Origin: Epiperipatus broadwayi
Lineage: Eukaryota; Onychophora; Udeonychophora; Euonychophora; Peripatidae
Reading direction: 5' to 3'
Assembly: GCA_028023455.1 (NCBI GenBank)
Contig: JAQFVV010012537.1
Coordinates: forward strand, 310,001-374,000
Length of the DNA: 64,000 nt
Shown: positions 1 through 13,700 of the stretch, piece after piece
Layout: every line of letters starts with the position of its first letter
Numbering within the stretch: position 1 is the first letter of the stretch
Made by a program: the position numbers and the translations under genes
The notes under the pieces: model-generated
Told to the model about the DNA's origin: nothing
What the model saw: only the letters and a program-made list of their open reading frames with translations
The model's database searches: none

Positions 1-284
1 CGCACCATTTATTTTGGAGAAACCAAGGCAGGCACAACCATCCGGACAGCACAACACAGATACACATATAATAGAGCTATGAAAAACAACGATAACTCAT
101 CTACGTTTTGGAACACTCCAAGAAAACTGGACATTTATTTGAACCTTCCCACCCTAAAATAGTTTGTATCGAGAAAAACGACATTAAGCGGAAGATCAGA
201 GAAGCGTACTACATCAACAACAATAACAACTCAATCAATAGACGCGACATATGCTTCGACATTTCTAAACGCTGGACTATTTAG
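1..284 (+). pseudogene. Penelope-like element 3' end, GIY-YIG endonuclease remnant
   Basis: Frame 1 from base 1 reads IYFGETKAGTTIRTAQHRYT, like the YxGETxxxxxxRxxEH opening of a GIY-YIG nuclease. After a frameshift near 100-108 the other frame reads VLEHSKKTGHLFEPSHPK, then KRKIREAYYI and SINRRDICFDIS, ending at a stop at 282-284. That order (GETxxxxxxR, EHSKKTGHxF, KxREAxxI, NxR) is the usual C-terminus of Penelope-like retroelement proteins. The frameshift shows it is dead. The element continues leftward out of the window, and its non-coding tail runs to about 480. Confidence 0.72.
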
Positions 285-480
285 TCTATTTGCATATGCT
301 TTGCATACAACTTCTCCCGCCCCATTTTTTATTTTCGCAGCTCACAGCTTCGCTATGAATATGAGGTAAAGGACCTCGAAAGCGCTTAGCGTATTTAATT
401 ACTGTATCTTATTATAGCTTCACATTCAAGCGTGACATACGCTTATTTTGTTTTATAAATTATATTGACATTTCTAAAAT
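285..480 (+). mobile_element. Penelope-like element 3' non-coding tail
   Basis: Sequence directly after the GIY-YIG stop. It has the run ATGAGG, a short loop, CCTCGAAAGCG and GCTTAGCG near 358-391, then AGCTTCACATTCAAGCG and ACATACGCTTATTTT near 418-455. The same pieces in the same order recur in the 231-bp palindrome at 21504-21734 and, more loosely, on the minus strand near 46310-46365. The hairpin followed by CGAAA resembles part of a hammerhead ribozyme core, but CTGANGA is not intact here. Confidence 0.5.
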
Positions 481-640
481 ATAAAATTATAACATTAAAC
501 TCTACACTATAAATAAATAATCTAACACTATATTTGCTGTAACAATTATTAGCCTATGTATGTACAGCGTTTATTCATATGTGCATATATAATGCTGCGC
601 ACCCAGCCATGATAGTTCGATTTAGATGTTTATTTTAATA

Positions 641-735
641 AAATGAATATTTTAGTAGGGTTTGAACCCAGCACAGATAGGTTTGGTAGTTAAACTGAAA
701 GGTGCAACGAGAAGGTCTTGAACCTGACCATTGCA
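641..735 (-). repeat. tRNA-derived SINE-like sequence
   Basis: The minus strand has an A-box-like TGCAATGGTCAGGTTC near 735-715 and a B-box-like GGGTTCAAACCC near 655. The spacing is roughly that of a pol III tRNA promoter. Similar GGTCAG A-box pieces occur at 28435-28580 and 42200-42355, which suggests one SINE family. No cloverleaf could be folded, so it is not called a tRNA. Confidence 0.3.
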
Positions 736-1673
736 ATATATATGTGTCTGTTCAAAAGTGTATTAAATAAATACAAATATATATATATAATATTTACATG
801 TTATGAGTGCCGAGTCATAAAATATTATACTTAATATTAACTATTTTTATCTAAAGTGCAGAAATACTCATTTTGATTTTAAGATCTCATAAGTTAAATT
901 GTTTTAGATACTCTTAGTAGCAAATTTGGGATTTAGTCCATTACTTGATTTATTACGCTTACAAATTATAGCCAACCATTTTAATTCTCACATAGAAATG
1001 CTTATCTTTTATGAAGAAAAGATAAATGCATAAATAAATGAACCAACAAGTGTTCACTTTGGGATCCAATTTACTTTTCAATACTAAATAATGTTACCTA
1101 TCAATTCAATTGAAGTCTCAAAAGGATTTTTAGTCATTGCATTTTAAAAATCTCTTTGACTGCTTACTATTTAATAAGTACTTGCCAATTATTTTCAGTG
1201 CAAATTTGGTTAGTTCCTAATTTACATTTAAATTTTGTTTAATCACATTCAACACTTTCATATGGTTTTTAATAGCTTCTATCATTATATTCTCTATAGA
1301 AAATTGGAATTATAACTTTACTAAAAGAAATCGACCAAAATTTCTTCATCTTCTTTTATGAATGTATAACTTCTAGCAAAATGAGTTTTCTAAATTAGGT
1401 ATATAACATTTCTAATACTTTTTTGTTACTATACTTCAAATGTACATTACCATCAGAAATCAGTTTTCTATCTTTAACATAGAGTGTGGAAATCTAATTA
1501 AAACTCCTAGCTTTTTTCTTTGATAGACTATGAGAATCAGTGAGCTGACTTGACTTACTAACTATGATGGTATGTAATATGTATCATATACTTTTTTTTA
1601 AAGCACGCGCATAAATTTTCTAAGATTTCTTAAAAAAAAATAATTATTCATTAAATTTTATATATGTTTATAC

Positions 1674-1757
1674 CTGCACAGTTCCTGTTCACACCAATCC
1701 TTTTCTCTCCTAGGAGCCTGATGCATCATGACAACTTCACTGTTATTACTATCTTGG
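1674..1757 (-). CDS. NBAS: NBAS exon 13 of window (Sec39 region)
   Basis: 84-nt exon: C completing a serine codon, 27 codons, then AG. Acceptor atttccaag before CCAAGATAG; donor CTGTGCAG followed by gtataa. It encodes QDSNNSEVVMMHQAPRREKD and WCEQELC, matching human IPWHEHKHRAKDWCEELAC. The acceptor has a weaker pyrimidine tract than the others, so the 5' limit is slightly less sure. No later exon is recognisable between 1 and 1673. Confidence 0.85.
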
Positions 1758-4700
1758 CTTGGAAATTAAATAAATTATTTTTTAAGAAACAACATTATTA
1801 ATAAAAAATAATTAATAATTAATTCTTATATTTTGTAACTTAATACTATATTTTAAAATCTTTCATTATTTTACAAAAATAACAGAATAGCCAAGTTAAC
1901 ATTTCCAAACCATACCAAAAGTTTTTGAGATAACACAATAGTATACCAATAAGCACTTCTTACGAATAAAAAAGAAATAGTACATGATTCCATACTAAAG
2001 TCAATGTTATAAAATTTTTAATGAAGCACAACACTTTCATAATTGCATGATCCTTATTGCTCTTTGTTTACCTTTCATAAGATTATTATCATACAATTTT
2101 GACTTCATTTACTATTTTAATGAATTTTTTTCTTTCCTGGCTAAAAACTAAATCATATATCATCTACTGGATAAAAATTGTGCAATACAATTTTAAATAG
2201 ATAAAACATCTCTCCAATGAAGATTGCAGCAGAGTTGTGTGTCAACAAAATAAGATACTATTTTGTCTCAAGTAATTTATAATCATCAATTCTAAGTCTA
2301 GTGATGCATCCATAGATCTGATTCAGCAGCTATCTATTCTTTACACCACTCCCTTACTTATGATGGTATCTGGTTAGATCTGGCTTGCATTAACCTATTA
2401 ATATTTGTAAAAAATTTTACAAACCTTATTGTCACTTATCAAGTGAGTTACTCTGGAACCTTTTCCCAACAAGATAATGTATCCCATGCACTTCATATTA
2501 GTGTTAATAAAAGATCCCAATGTTTCCATGGACTAATCAATCTCTAGATCCCCCCCCCCCCCGATGAATGCCTATAAGAATTTCCTCAGACATTCTAAAA
2601 TATTACAGAATTATAGAATCAGATAAACATTAAATAGTTCATGTATACTCCAGTCACTACCAAAGATATTCACCTTTTCAAACATTATGAAATATCTAAT
2701 CACAAAGCACCTTACAACAGCATAGGTAAGGTAGTAACTAGAAATGTTCTTGTCTATATAAAATATTCACTTGAAAATTATGTTATACGATATTCATATA
2801 TCTGATAACAGTGAACTCTCTATGTTAGAGTAAAAAGAATGCATCGTGATGACAATCAATAGTTATCATTTAATTATAGTATTGTTGTCTAATAATTCCT
2901 TCCTGTTTTTGTGCAAAAGACATATATATTTGTTGGAATATAAACTTATGTTAACAAGGCTAAATCCTTCCTTTTTTGCTTAATCTTAACACATGCACAC
3001 ATAATTTTTCAATAGTGAATTTACCTAACTTCTGGAAGAAGAGTTCGATACTCAGAAGGTTCCGTAGTTTCAGGAAAATTAGATAAAACTGGAAGCCTAG
3101 AATAATTTTTTAAAAATGGGAAAATGGATAATAAACTTTATGCCAGACCATTACAAATAGTCACATGGAAAAACATTTAAAAAAACAGAAATTCTCACCT
3201 ATGGCGGAAGGTTTCACTACCATGATAAGTAAATATTGCTTCAACAGCCCTCCAATCACTGTTCTAAATAGTTATAAATTATTAATAATGATATAAGGCA
3301 AAATGAGATTTAAACAAAAGTTTGCAAAAAGTTTAAAACTGTAAATAATAATTATAATATATAATCAAATAACACATAAGTAATAAAAAATAGGAAGTAA
3401 TATTTTTTTGTTTTGAATAATAATTAACTTTGTTATACAAATAAGCTATACACAAGAAATGCAAAACAAATTAAATATTAATTATTATTAAGAATAATTT
3501 AACCAGAGAGTTAGATCTGGACTATTATGATAAAAACAATTTCAAATCTATTGTTTGATAAGAGATTTAAATAAATGAATTATTTAAAGACTGCAAAATG
3601 ACTGCTCCAATGTCAATGTATAAATCAAAAACTGATGATAAAAAGTTACTTAAGGATCCTAGTACAATATTTAATTGTCTTGATTAAGTATAGTCAGAAA
3701 TAACAATGACTTAACAAATGCAAGCATGACCTTAGATAAATATTATGGGAAGAGCCATAATAATTTGACTAGTACTTGTTACCACAATAACAGACATCAT
3801 ACAATCATCTGGTACCTACATATCAATACAATTTGCCATTTTTGCCTTTGTGTAAGATGAACTGAAAAGCTATCTGTCTGTCAAAAAACAAGCAAATAAA
3901 TAGCTTAAATAATAAAAACAAATAAAAAATTAATTTTAAAGAGCACACTGAAATGTCATCATTTAAAATACAAATCATCATTAATAACACTTCTATAACA
4001 ATGGAGATGGATATTAGCTCTACCAATGCCATTATTTCAAAAAACTGATAAAAATTAGAAGACACTTCTTCACTTATTTCAAAACTATGATTACCAAGAT
4101 AAGTTAATAACACTCATGGGAAAAATTGAGGTGAGAGTTCAGAGTAACTCTAAATACTAGTACATTATAAAGAGAATAGTTACTTAATGGGCTATACTTG
4201 GTTCAAATCCCTTGGTTATTCATTAGTCACATAGCAGATTTTAATAAGAAATATACTAAAGTATTTGAAATAGATTTATGCTGTTTCCACTGTCAGACAT
4301 TATTCTTTGTTTTGAGAGTTAAAGTTTCCAAAAATCTGGTAGAGTATATGCTAACATGATTATTAAACCAATATCTCATTCTGAATGGACCAAGCCTATT
4401 GTACCCATTATTTGAAATAATGGAGATAAATTGTCATCACATATTTAATAAAGCACTAAAAATTGATAATTATTCTCCTCCATCAAACTTTAGCTGAGAG
4501 TTCTCAAAATCAAACCACAATATGCCTACCTTCAGCTACTTGATAATAATACAGCCCCCAGAGCATTATCCATTATTAATCATAAAAGGCTTTACAAAGC
4601 TATTATACATTGTGATATGAAATCTCAGTTACTCCAGCCATATTCTAGCACATTGTTGATCAATTTGCAAGTAAAATACTTGAAACCATCTCTTATTTCG

Positions 4701-7700
4701 ATGACTTCATGTTTGTGGCTAAAAAATAAGAGGTAACTTTTAGATATCACTAAAAAGTTTTTGACAAAAAGAAGCAGGAATTAAAATAAGTCTGATAAAT
4801 GTATATTCAAAGCAAAAGAAACAGAATTTCTTGGTTTTAAAACAACATAAGAAATATTTCTTACAAAAAGTAAAATAAATGTAATAACAGAAATGCAAGC
4901 CTTTATAATAAAGAAGAACTTCAGGCTTTTCTGAGACTCAAATATTATAAGAGCTTTATTTAATATAAAACTGAAGCAGTCAAACCATTTTATCAGTTGC
5001 TACACAAAGAAATGGAGTAGTAGTGGGTAGATAAACAAAATCAGTGTGTTGACAAATTCAAAATTTAATAGCTAATTCAAATAAAGTAATCTATTATGAT
5101 CCAAAGGAAAAATTAGTGCCTACATGTGAGACTTTACTTGTAGATGTTGGGCAGTTTTAGCACATATAATATAGACAGAATTACCCCAAAACACTATTTT
5201 CAAATAGATAGAGAAGTTCTGGCATTTATTTTAAGCTTTAAAAAATTCTTTTAATATATTTACGAAAAATCTTTTACATTACAAATTGATCGTAAACTGT
5301 TAGTAAATATATTTAATACTAAAAAAGATGATCTATAGCATGTCTCATCTCAAATGCTAACTTGGCTCAGTTTTTTGAATATAACTTTAAAATCAAACGT
5401 ATGGAAGAAAAAAAAAACTTGATGTTGATATACTCAATTAATTCCTGATAACATTAATTATATAAAGTGACAGATTGACTTAGAAAACAATGACCATATA
5501 TTCTGATAGCACAATGGATGGGAAATGACAATGAGTATCAGCTTTTTAGCCAATATATTTGTACAAAGTGACTAATTACAGTCTTTTGAGCAAGAAGGCA
5601 TTAGCTGCGAATTGTAACTAAATATATATTAGATACAAAAATTATCATTCCATTCAGGGTCTCCAAACAATTTTTAAACTTATTGCATTGTCATTAACTT
5701 AGGATAGTCAGAATAATCAATCACTATAAAGGCATTAAAAAAAAAAAAAATTGCGGTGCAAGATTTCGTTATGGCTATTGTCTGTGATAATAGAACAACC
5801 ACTTTACAGTCTTCAATGCAAATAATGATAGCAAACATATTTTGATACCATTATTTTAAAACCTAGAAAAAATGACAATCCGTAGAGATGCCACAAAAGG
5901 TAAAGTAAAAAGCATACAAAAACAAACAAGTTGGAACCTGCACTAATCAAAAACTCTGCTGATACAGTGCACAACTCTATCAAGTGTTCACAAGAAATCA
6001 TTACCTGAAAAGTAATGAAGCACATGCTGAGAACTAAATTATCTAGTTTTAGATCTAATGCATACTATTAAAGAAAATAAAGCAAAATATAATACCTATT
6101 TAGTATGACAAAAAGTGTTATGCCAAATGTATCAGAAAAATGCTGATTCCCAGCAATTATAATCATAAAATATTAGGACTACTAGCAATAAAAACGATAC
6201 ATGATCAAACCATAGATGTCACAGAGATCGATTATATTTTAACTGTAGCTAACCAGAAGTTTCTAGCAAAAACTCATTCCAACCAATCAACAAGTGCCAG
6301 CATATAGCAATGACGTTTCAGTCCAGACTAAAGATTCATCAACATAAGACTAGAAAAAAGCCCTGACTATCCATTTAGCTACTACTAATAGAAGTAATGG
6401 AAGACACTGAAATATACACTGTAAGATTAAAAAGAAGATCCAAACAACACCATATAATACTACTATTAGAGGAAGATACTTAACTCTATCAAAATATTTA
6501 TTAGATAATGACTAATCTGTATAATATTTTTTTTGGTTTCTTTTTTTCAGAGGCAAGAAATATAGTGAACTTATCTAGCCTCAATGAAATCAGCTATCCT
6601 AAATAAATTCACCCATTTCTTAAACTAGTTTTACTTTGAAGATTCAGCTTTGAAAACATGATAGTCAAAGATATTGATTTATTAGGACATCTAATATTAA
6701 GGATTATATACAATCAATAATAAAAGGCTGTTAGTCAAAGAAATGTGCTCTTTCTTTGCTTTACAAACAGTACATTGCAAGAGTCAAATGTACTTAAGCC
6801 AGTTTATAAATATTATTAAGTTTAATAAAAGTTGAAAATGTAGTAACCTATTTGTTTAGATTAATATATAACAAGAATGAACAATTTAAAAACAGTACAC
6901 CTTATAATTTAAGAAGCGAAAGCTCTAACAAAGGCATGTTTACAATCATATGGAAAATGGTGGCCTGGTCCTTCAATTTATTCAACATTTTTTTAAAAAT
7001 TATACGCTCTATAAATTAAAAATTCTTGCACTACTAAAAATACATATAAAAGTTAATATGTCAATACAATAATAAAGAAAGAAAGATAAGATTATAGGAA
7101 ATGACAAGGGTGAGAAATAAAAACTGATTATTTTTGTAGGAAGCAATAGAAAACTATTCATGGGACAAGCAAGTAGAGTACATAACTAAAATAATTCACA
7201 AACTAGATTACCAAAGAATCACTCAAATAAACTTGCAAATAATGCCCACTTTTTATTATACCAATGACAATCTGTACTATCATCTTTTATCTGATAAAAT
7301 AGATTGGCACAAAATCAATCGGCATGGACATACAAAATGTGTGTGTTAATTACAAATTCATTTCAATGATTTTTTGGGATTCTAGCTCATGAATTATCTT
7401 ATAAATATCTGTATATTATCAGTATTATATATTTAATAAGCCATAAAATTATTTAAATGTTTATTAAAAATCATCATAATTACATATAAAAAGCTATACC
7501 TAATAAGATATATTTCGTATAGATTATATAGTTTAAATATAATTTAAAGAGCTGTATTAAAAATGCATGTACATATCCTACAGCTAATTCACATGTATTT
7601 TTACTGAAATAAGATAATGTGTGCAGAAAAAAAGAACTGAATACTTTGAATTCAGCAGAATGATATGAAATGTTGACATAAACAAATGTAAAGTACTATA

Positions 7701-10700
7701 CGTACGGTTGATTAATTATTTCTACTTTCCACTATATTTATTTCGATTATTTTATTCTATATTATACTTATTTATTATATCCAACTTTTATTTCTATCCA
7801 TTTATTGTTTACAACTTAGATTCTTTATCATCTTATTTATTATTTTAACCAACGCCATTACAATACAAGCAGAGAGCTAATACAGATACAAATTTACCTT
7901 CATATCTATACCCTTGACTGAACCTCAAGGCAATACATACATATTATCTTGGCGTTATTTTTCCCAGCCAAGAACTCTCGGCTGCTGAACAAAGCAAACT
8001 ATTTCAAAGAAACTTAACGAATGTCCAGCGCTTGCTATTTATTTTTTAGAATTGGGATTTCGCACGAACAAGCAGCACATGAATATCTTAAACAAATCAG
8101 TATGTCCCTTTAATCACTACTTACAGTTCCCCCCCTGTCGTAGCTTGGTGATAGGAGAATAAAGCAAGGATACGAAATTTAATGACAAATATGTTTAATA
8201 ATAATATTCACACTTTATATAAAAAAAATTACATTATAATAATAATAATAAACACACACTTATAAAATACATGGCCATAATAAACATATGAAAATAGGTC
8301 AGATATTAAAGTTCTTAAAGTCCTGTTGATAGAGTTCTATTTTATCAAATCATTAATTTTATATTTAGTTATGAATAGTAGACAAATGAAAATGCATGCA
8401 TGCTTTTACCTAGGCTTTGTTGTAATTGTCCCATGGGTATTTCTTCCGAGCGCTCTTGATTAACCTCCTCAGTTTGTGGAGTTATTTTCGTTCCAGTTTT
8501 GCTTGTTGATTCCTTAGGTTCTCCATTAACTTCCTCAGTTTGTGGGGTTATTTTCATCCAGTTTGCTGGTTGATTCTTCAGGTTGAATTTCAATTGACAG
8601 CTACAGAAGCGGCGGTCCCTCTAGCAGGTCAGGCAAAGATCTTACATTGCGAGTCAGTGATGAGATGGCTTGAATCCGAACCCACGTTCCTTTAACGCCA
8701 CTAGCCACGCACTTCTTCCATTTTCTTTTAGCTGTTGCTTCTCTAAAGTCTCTACTAGCAATGCTAGACAAAATTGTAATTTTATTAATCTCTTTCTTTG
8801 TTTTTAAAATTTTTAATTAAGACTTAGATTTCCAACCAATTCTTACCATTATGTTTCTTTATTTAATTAGTGGCTGGAATGTAAGTCCCAATTAATTTAA
8901 CACATCAGGCAAAGATCTTCCGTTGATAACATTTCTTTGTCCGTGGAATTTAATTTGTCCAACAGATTTTCACACCTACGGCCATATTGTTTCTTTTTAT
9001 ATATCACATATTACATTTATTTTATTTAAAGTTTACAATTCATTCATTTTTTTCTTTCACATTTACGTTTTACATTTATTTTAATTTGTTATAATATATT
9101 TTTTAAAAGAGAGAAGAAACGCATTTTTTTTATGCATCCACTTCCCCTCTCCCACAATAAACAAAAATAATTTCTAGCATTTGACTTATAAGAGAGAAAG
9201 AGACGCATTTCTTTATTTATGCAGCCCCCCTCCCCTTCTCTTACTATTACAAAATCCACAGTAATTTTGACATTAGAATTTCAATTTTTTCTTTTCCTTC
9301 CTTTTTTTTTTTTAAAAAAAATTTATTAGATAATTTATTTCACCTTTATTACTTTCTAATTTTATTAATAAATATATATGTGTGTCGACGACTTTACGTG
9401 GTCGTCACAGTACAGAAATATCACCAACTTACTTGTGCAAACTCAACAGCTGCTTCAACTAAATCCTGAGACCGAAATTTTTGAAAAGCTTTCGGATCAA
9501 ACAATTCTTCAGCAGCATGAGCCCCTCCTAAAATCATCTAAAAAAAAAAATTGAACAATGTAAAATGTTCAATTGGCCAGTATTGTCATCATAATGCAAA
9601 AAATTATGTATGGAACCATTAAAAAAGAGAATATAAATTTTGATTAGGCATAAAAAAAATATAGTATAATCTAAATTTTTAAAAATAGGTTCAAATATAG
9701 AGAAAATTATAGGCTTCTAAACTTTATGCAATCACAAAAAAATCTATCAGTTATAGATTTAAGCATTTAATTTTCTATTATATATCTAAATGTTTAAAAA
9801 AAATGGTATATGATAATAAACTTTAATACATTGACTCAAAATTTTGAAAAAGCAATCTTCAGTACAGTATTTTCATAAACAGAAAATGTAAAAAGCAAAT
9901 GTGATATATACTTCTTTTCTTGGCTGCAATAAATATTCCATAAATATTGTCTTCTCTTTGAGATATCAAAACCTTATAGGCTATAAGTCATAGAGTTCTG
10001 TCATTTCTTTTAAAAAATTGAACCCCCCCCCCCAAGAATTTAAAAAAAAATCCCATGCATGAACAATAAGATTAACATTTTAAAAATATTAGAGACAAAT
10101 CATAAGCTTTTTTGCAAATAATAATAATAATAATTAACAATCATGAATTTCCAAAATAATTTTTATTGTTCTAAATTTGCATTGATGAAACAGCATATAA
10201 GATATTCAACTGAGCCCAATACTTTTGATGTGGGAAGACAAGTTGGAAGCAATTAGATCTGAACTAGGGTTAATAAAAACTTTTGCTTGAACTATCATTC
10301 AATTTATAATTGAGTGCTTAACATTATACAGTATGTGCTAGTACAAGAGATAGTGATCATGTGATGTTTAGTGATGATATATATATATATATACATATAA
10401 ATTAGAAGTGACTGCAAATCTTTACTTAAATTTACATTAACCTATATCAAATCCAATTTCAGTAACTTCAAAAAGTATTTTCATTATTAGTGAATTTAAG
10501 TCACATAATTTCTGTGCTTTTTGGGCTGAGTAAAATACCCATTAACAAATATTTTTTCATAAAAGACTGGCATATTTTGTTGTTATGAATACATAAAGTA
10601 TAAACAAAGTTCACAAAAGGTTGAACTTTCCTTCTTTTCATTTCATTATCAATTAATATCAATGGGTTTTATGCCAGTATAGCAATTTTCATTAGGACAT

Positions 10701-13700
10701 TTACCATAACAATTTCCTTCATTGATTTCTAGATCAGAAATTTAGATGGGATTAAAATTTTTTTTTTAAAAAGAACATTTTAAAAACTACACTATCTATT
10801 TTTCAAACTTTCATTAGGTCAATTACTATAACCACTTCTCGAGTTGATTTCTACATCAAAAATTGAGATGGTTTAAAAAAACCCATAAAAGAACATATAT
10901 TAAACTTTTCTATATACTCACCTCATATACACTTCAATAACATTTTTATATAATTCTTCCTTTATTTTCCTTACAGTTTCGATTGTCCTGTAGTCTTCAT
11001 CAGGGCTTCTATATAACTTTCACACTTTCTTCTTATGATTGCAACTGATGAAGACTGCAGGACAGTCGAAACTGTAACAAAAATAAAGGAGAAATTTTAT
11101 AAAAATTGCACTGAAGTGTATATATGAAGAAAGATAAAAAAAAAGTGAAAAGGAGAATAATAATACAATTCAAATTATAAAATGTTTATTTTTCATAGAT
11201 TTGCATAATATATTAAATTTGAATTCAGCATAACAGATTAACGTGAAACATTTAATGAGAATTTCAAATAGTACTATAACTTCAATATCAACTTCCCATA
11301 CTATATTTGCAAAGTACAATTACAAAATAACATTATTAATAAAATATGGTAATAGTATGTATACTGAACCCTACCGTTGTTTGATGGCGCTGATTTTCTC
11401 CCAATGCACATCAATATACCGATTCATGGGCCGCCGTTTTCTTTACAGAATACTAGCATAAAAAAAATAATTTTTTTTTCACTTTCTATACATCAAACTC
11501 GTATGGTTTTTTTTTTTTTTAAATAAATAAACACTTTGTTTTTAGATGGTAGAGGGGGGTTGGTTTGCTTTTAAATTATCACCTTTTTTTTTTGGGGATT
11601 TTGAGCTTCTTTTTTAAAACCTTAAAAAATTCAGTTTTAATAAATCAACAGTTGGTTTTTAGAGGGTGGAGGGGGGTTGGTTTGAATTTTATTTCTTGTC
11701 TTTTAGTATCTTTTGCCGATGTACTGCAAACTTCTCATATTAATTTTAAATGTGTTCGAATATAGAATACATATAAAGAGATAGATTAACAAAATATACG
11801 AATTATTGGAGGGAGAGTGGTTTGCTTTTAAATTATCGACTTTTTATTGATTTTGAACTTTTTTTTTTTTTTGGAAAGCCTTATTAATCAATTCATTTTT
11901 AATAAACCAACAGTTCGTTTTTAGAGGGTGGAAGGATGTTGGTTTGATTTTTAATTATCGTCTTTTATTTTCTTATTAAGAGGGTTTTTTTTTTTTAAAT
12001 ATTTATGCTACTGAAACCTTTATATGATAGTGAAAAATTTTTCCTTAATTTTTTGCCTTTTTCAAAAAGCCTTAAACAATTCGTTTTTAAAAAACATTTT
12101 TTTTAGGGGAGCGGGGAATTACGATTTGTTTGACTCCAATAGGAGATGAGCTTCAAAGCTGTAAGTAACGGGATTTTGGAGCCGTCCAACCAACTTCCCT
12201 TATGCAGACCCCAGGTATGCTTGCAGGAGTGGCAATGGAATTCCCCAGATCCTCTAGTTGACTAAAACCATGCTCCTCCTGCAAACGCATAGCTTCGCAT
12301 CTGGCAGGATGGTCTCTTTTTGGAAAAACACAACAGCGTCAACTTCTGTAGCTGGCAATTCACTTCCCTTCAACCAATTTTGAATACTTGCCACCGACAT
12401 TTTACTGTTCTCGCACGGATTCACGCGTAAACGTGCATTTGCGCGTGAACTTGGCAGAACTCTGCTGAAAACCCTAACCTTTTCAGGTTGTGTGCAGTTC
12501 AAAATCATAGGGAAGCAGGCGTGATGGCCTGAAAATTCTTGATATGTAATACTAAATCCACTACGCTTTCTCAAAATTTTTCCACAATGAATTTTTTAAT
12601 AGTTTCGCATCCTTCAAATATGGCCATCAAATCAGACCGTAGCGAGAGTTGAATTGCGCTCACTTGAGGAATACTGTCGCAAGTCAATGGGTGTAGTATT
12701 TCGTTATGTAATCATAGGATACATCGCCCTCTAGGCAGCCCATTACGGCTCAAACAACACTGTTGTAGTGTTAGCAATAAGTTAGGCGGCTAAAAACGGT
12801 ATATTGATGTGCGATGTGTGAAAAACAACACACTGTTGTAATGTTAGCCATAATAGGTTAGGCCGCCAAAACAGTAAATTTATGTGCATTGTGTGAAAAA
12901 CAATGTCATCAAGTGGTCAGGTTCAATATACATACTATTAAAATATTATCAAAATTCCAAAACAGTTTACAGGACTACAGCTATATCATATATCTATTCT
13001 ATGTATTATATTAAAATAATAAATAAGAATGAATGAATACTTGTTAATAATTATTAAAAATTTAATTACAAACCATAACTTCACTTTGAGAAAATATAAT
13101 CAGTTATACAAGATTAGAATAAGTCTGTGTTCAAATCCCCTATAATTAAACTATAATTCAAATAAAAATATTAAAAATTAGTTTTATCAAGTATTCCAAA
13201 AATTTGTCATAAAAGCAAAATTAGAGTAGTCTTAAACCCAAACAAACCCAACAATGATCCAAAAACCTATGTCCAATACTATTATTATGCTTTTCATACA
13301 AACTTTTTCGAAAGAATTATTTTAGTAAAAATTCTAATAATAGTTAAGAGTCATCTACCTATAATTTCAAGTGGACAGAAGCTGTTTGTGAACAAGTTTT
13401 ATTTTTAATAACTTACATTGAAGAAGATTTTTCAAAATAAATGAAAAAGTGATACAGTTTTCACTGACCTAACCTTAGCTTTTAAAAAAAATAAGAGGAA
13501 AACATTACTTTACTTGACAAAATGCTCTTTAATAAAAAAACTGAAGTGATAGTAAATAATAGTTGTAACAGATAAAAAATTAATAAAATGATCTATCACA
13601 AAGTTGTTTTCTCATCTACTTTATTTAATTTATTCATCAGATACAGAATATAGAAAATTCATTTATGATGATGACATTACTTTAACTTCTCAAAAAAGAT

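Larger units (their letters stand above)
11366..12910. mobile_element. Probable non-autonomous element rich in tandem repeats
   Basis: Sequence at 11395-11445 (CATCAATATACCG, then GGCCGCCGTTTT) is the inverse of sequence at 12780-12830 (GGCGGCTAAAAACGG, then TATTGATGTGCG), giving inverted sub-terminal parts around a 1.4-kb body. The body contains a tandem array (11525-12110) and a GC-richer part with an open frame (12254-12574). The exact ends and any target duplication are not clear to me. Confidence 0.45.

Noticed and set aside
3823-4113. A 96-codon minus-strand frame rich in I, F and L
   Set aside because: Hydrophobic bias follows from poly-A/T composition, and it lies inside NBAS intron 10 with no conserved feature.
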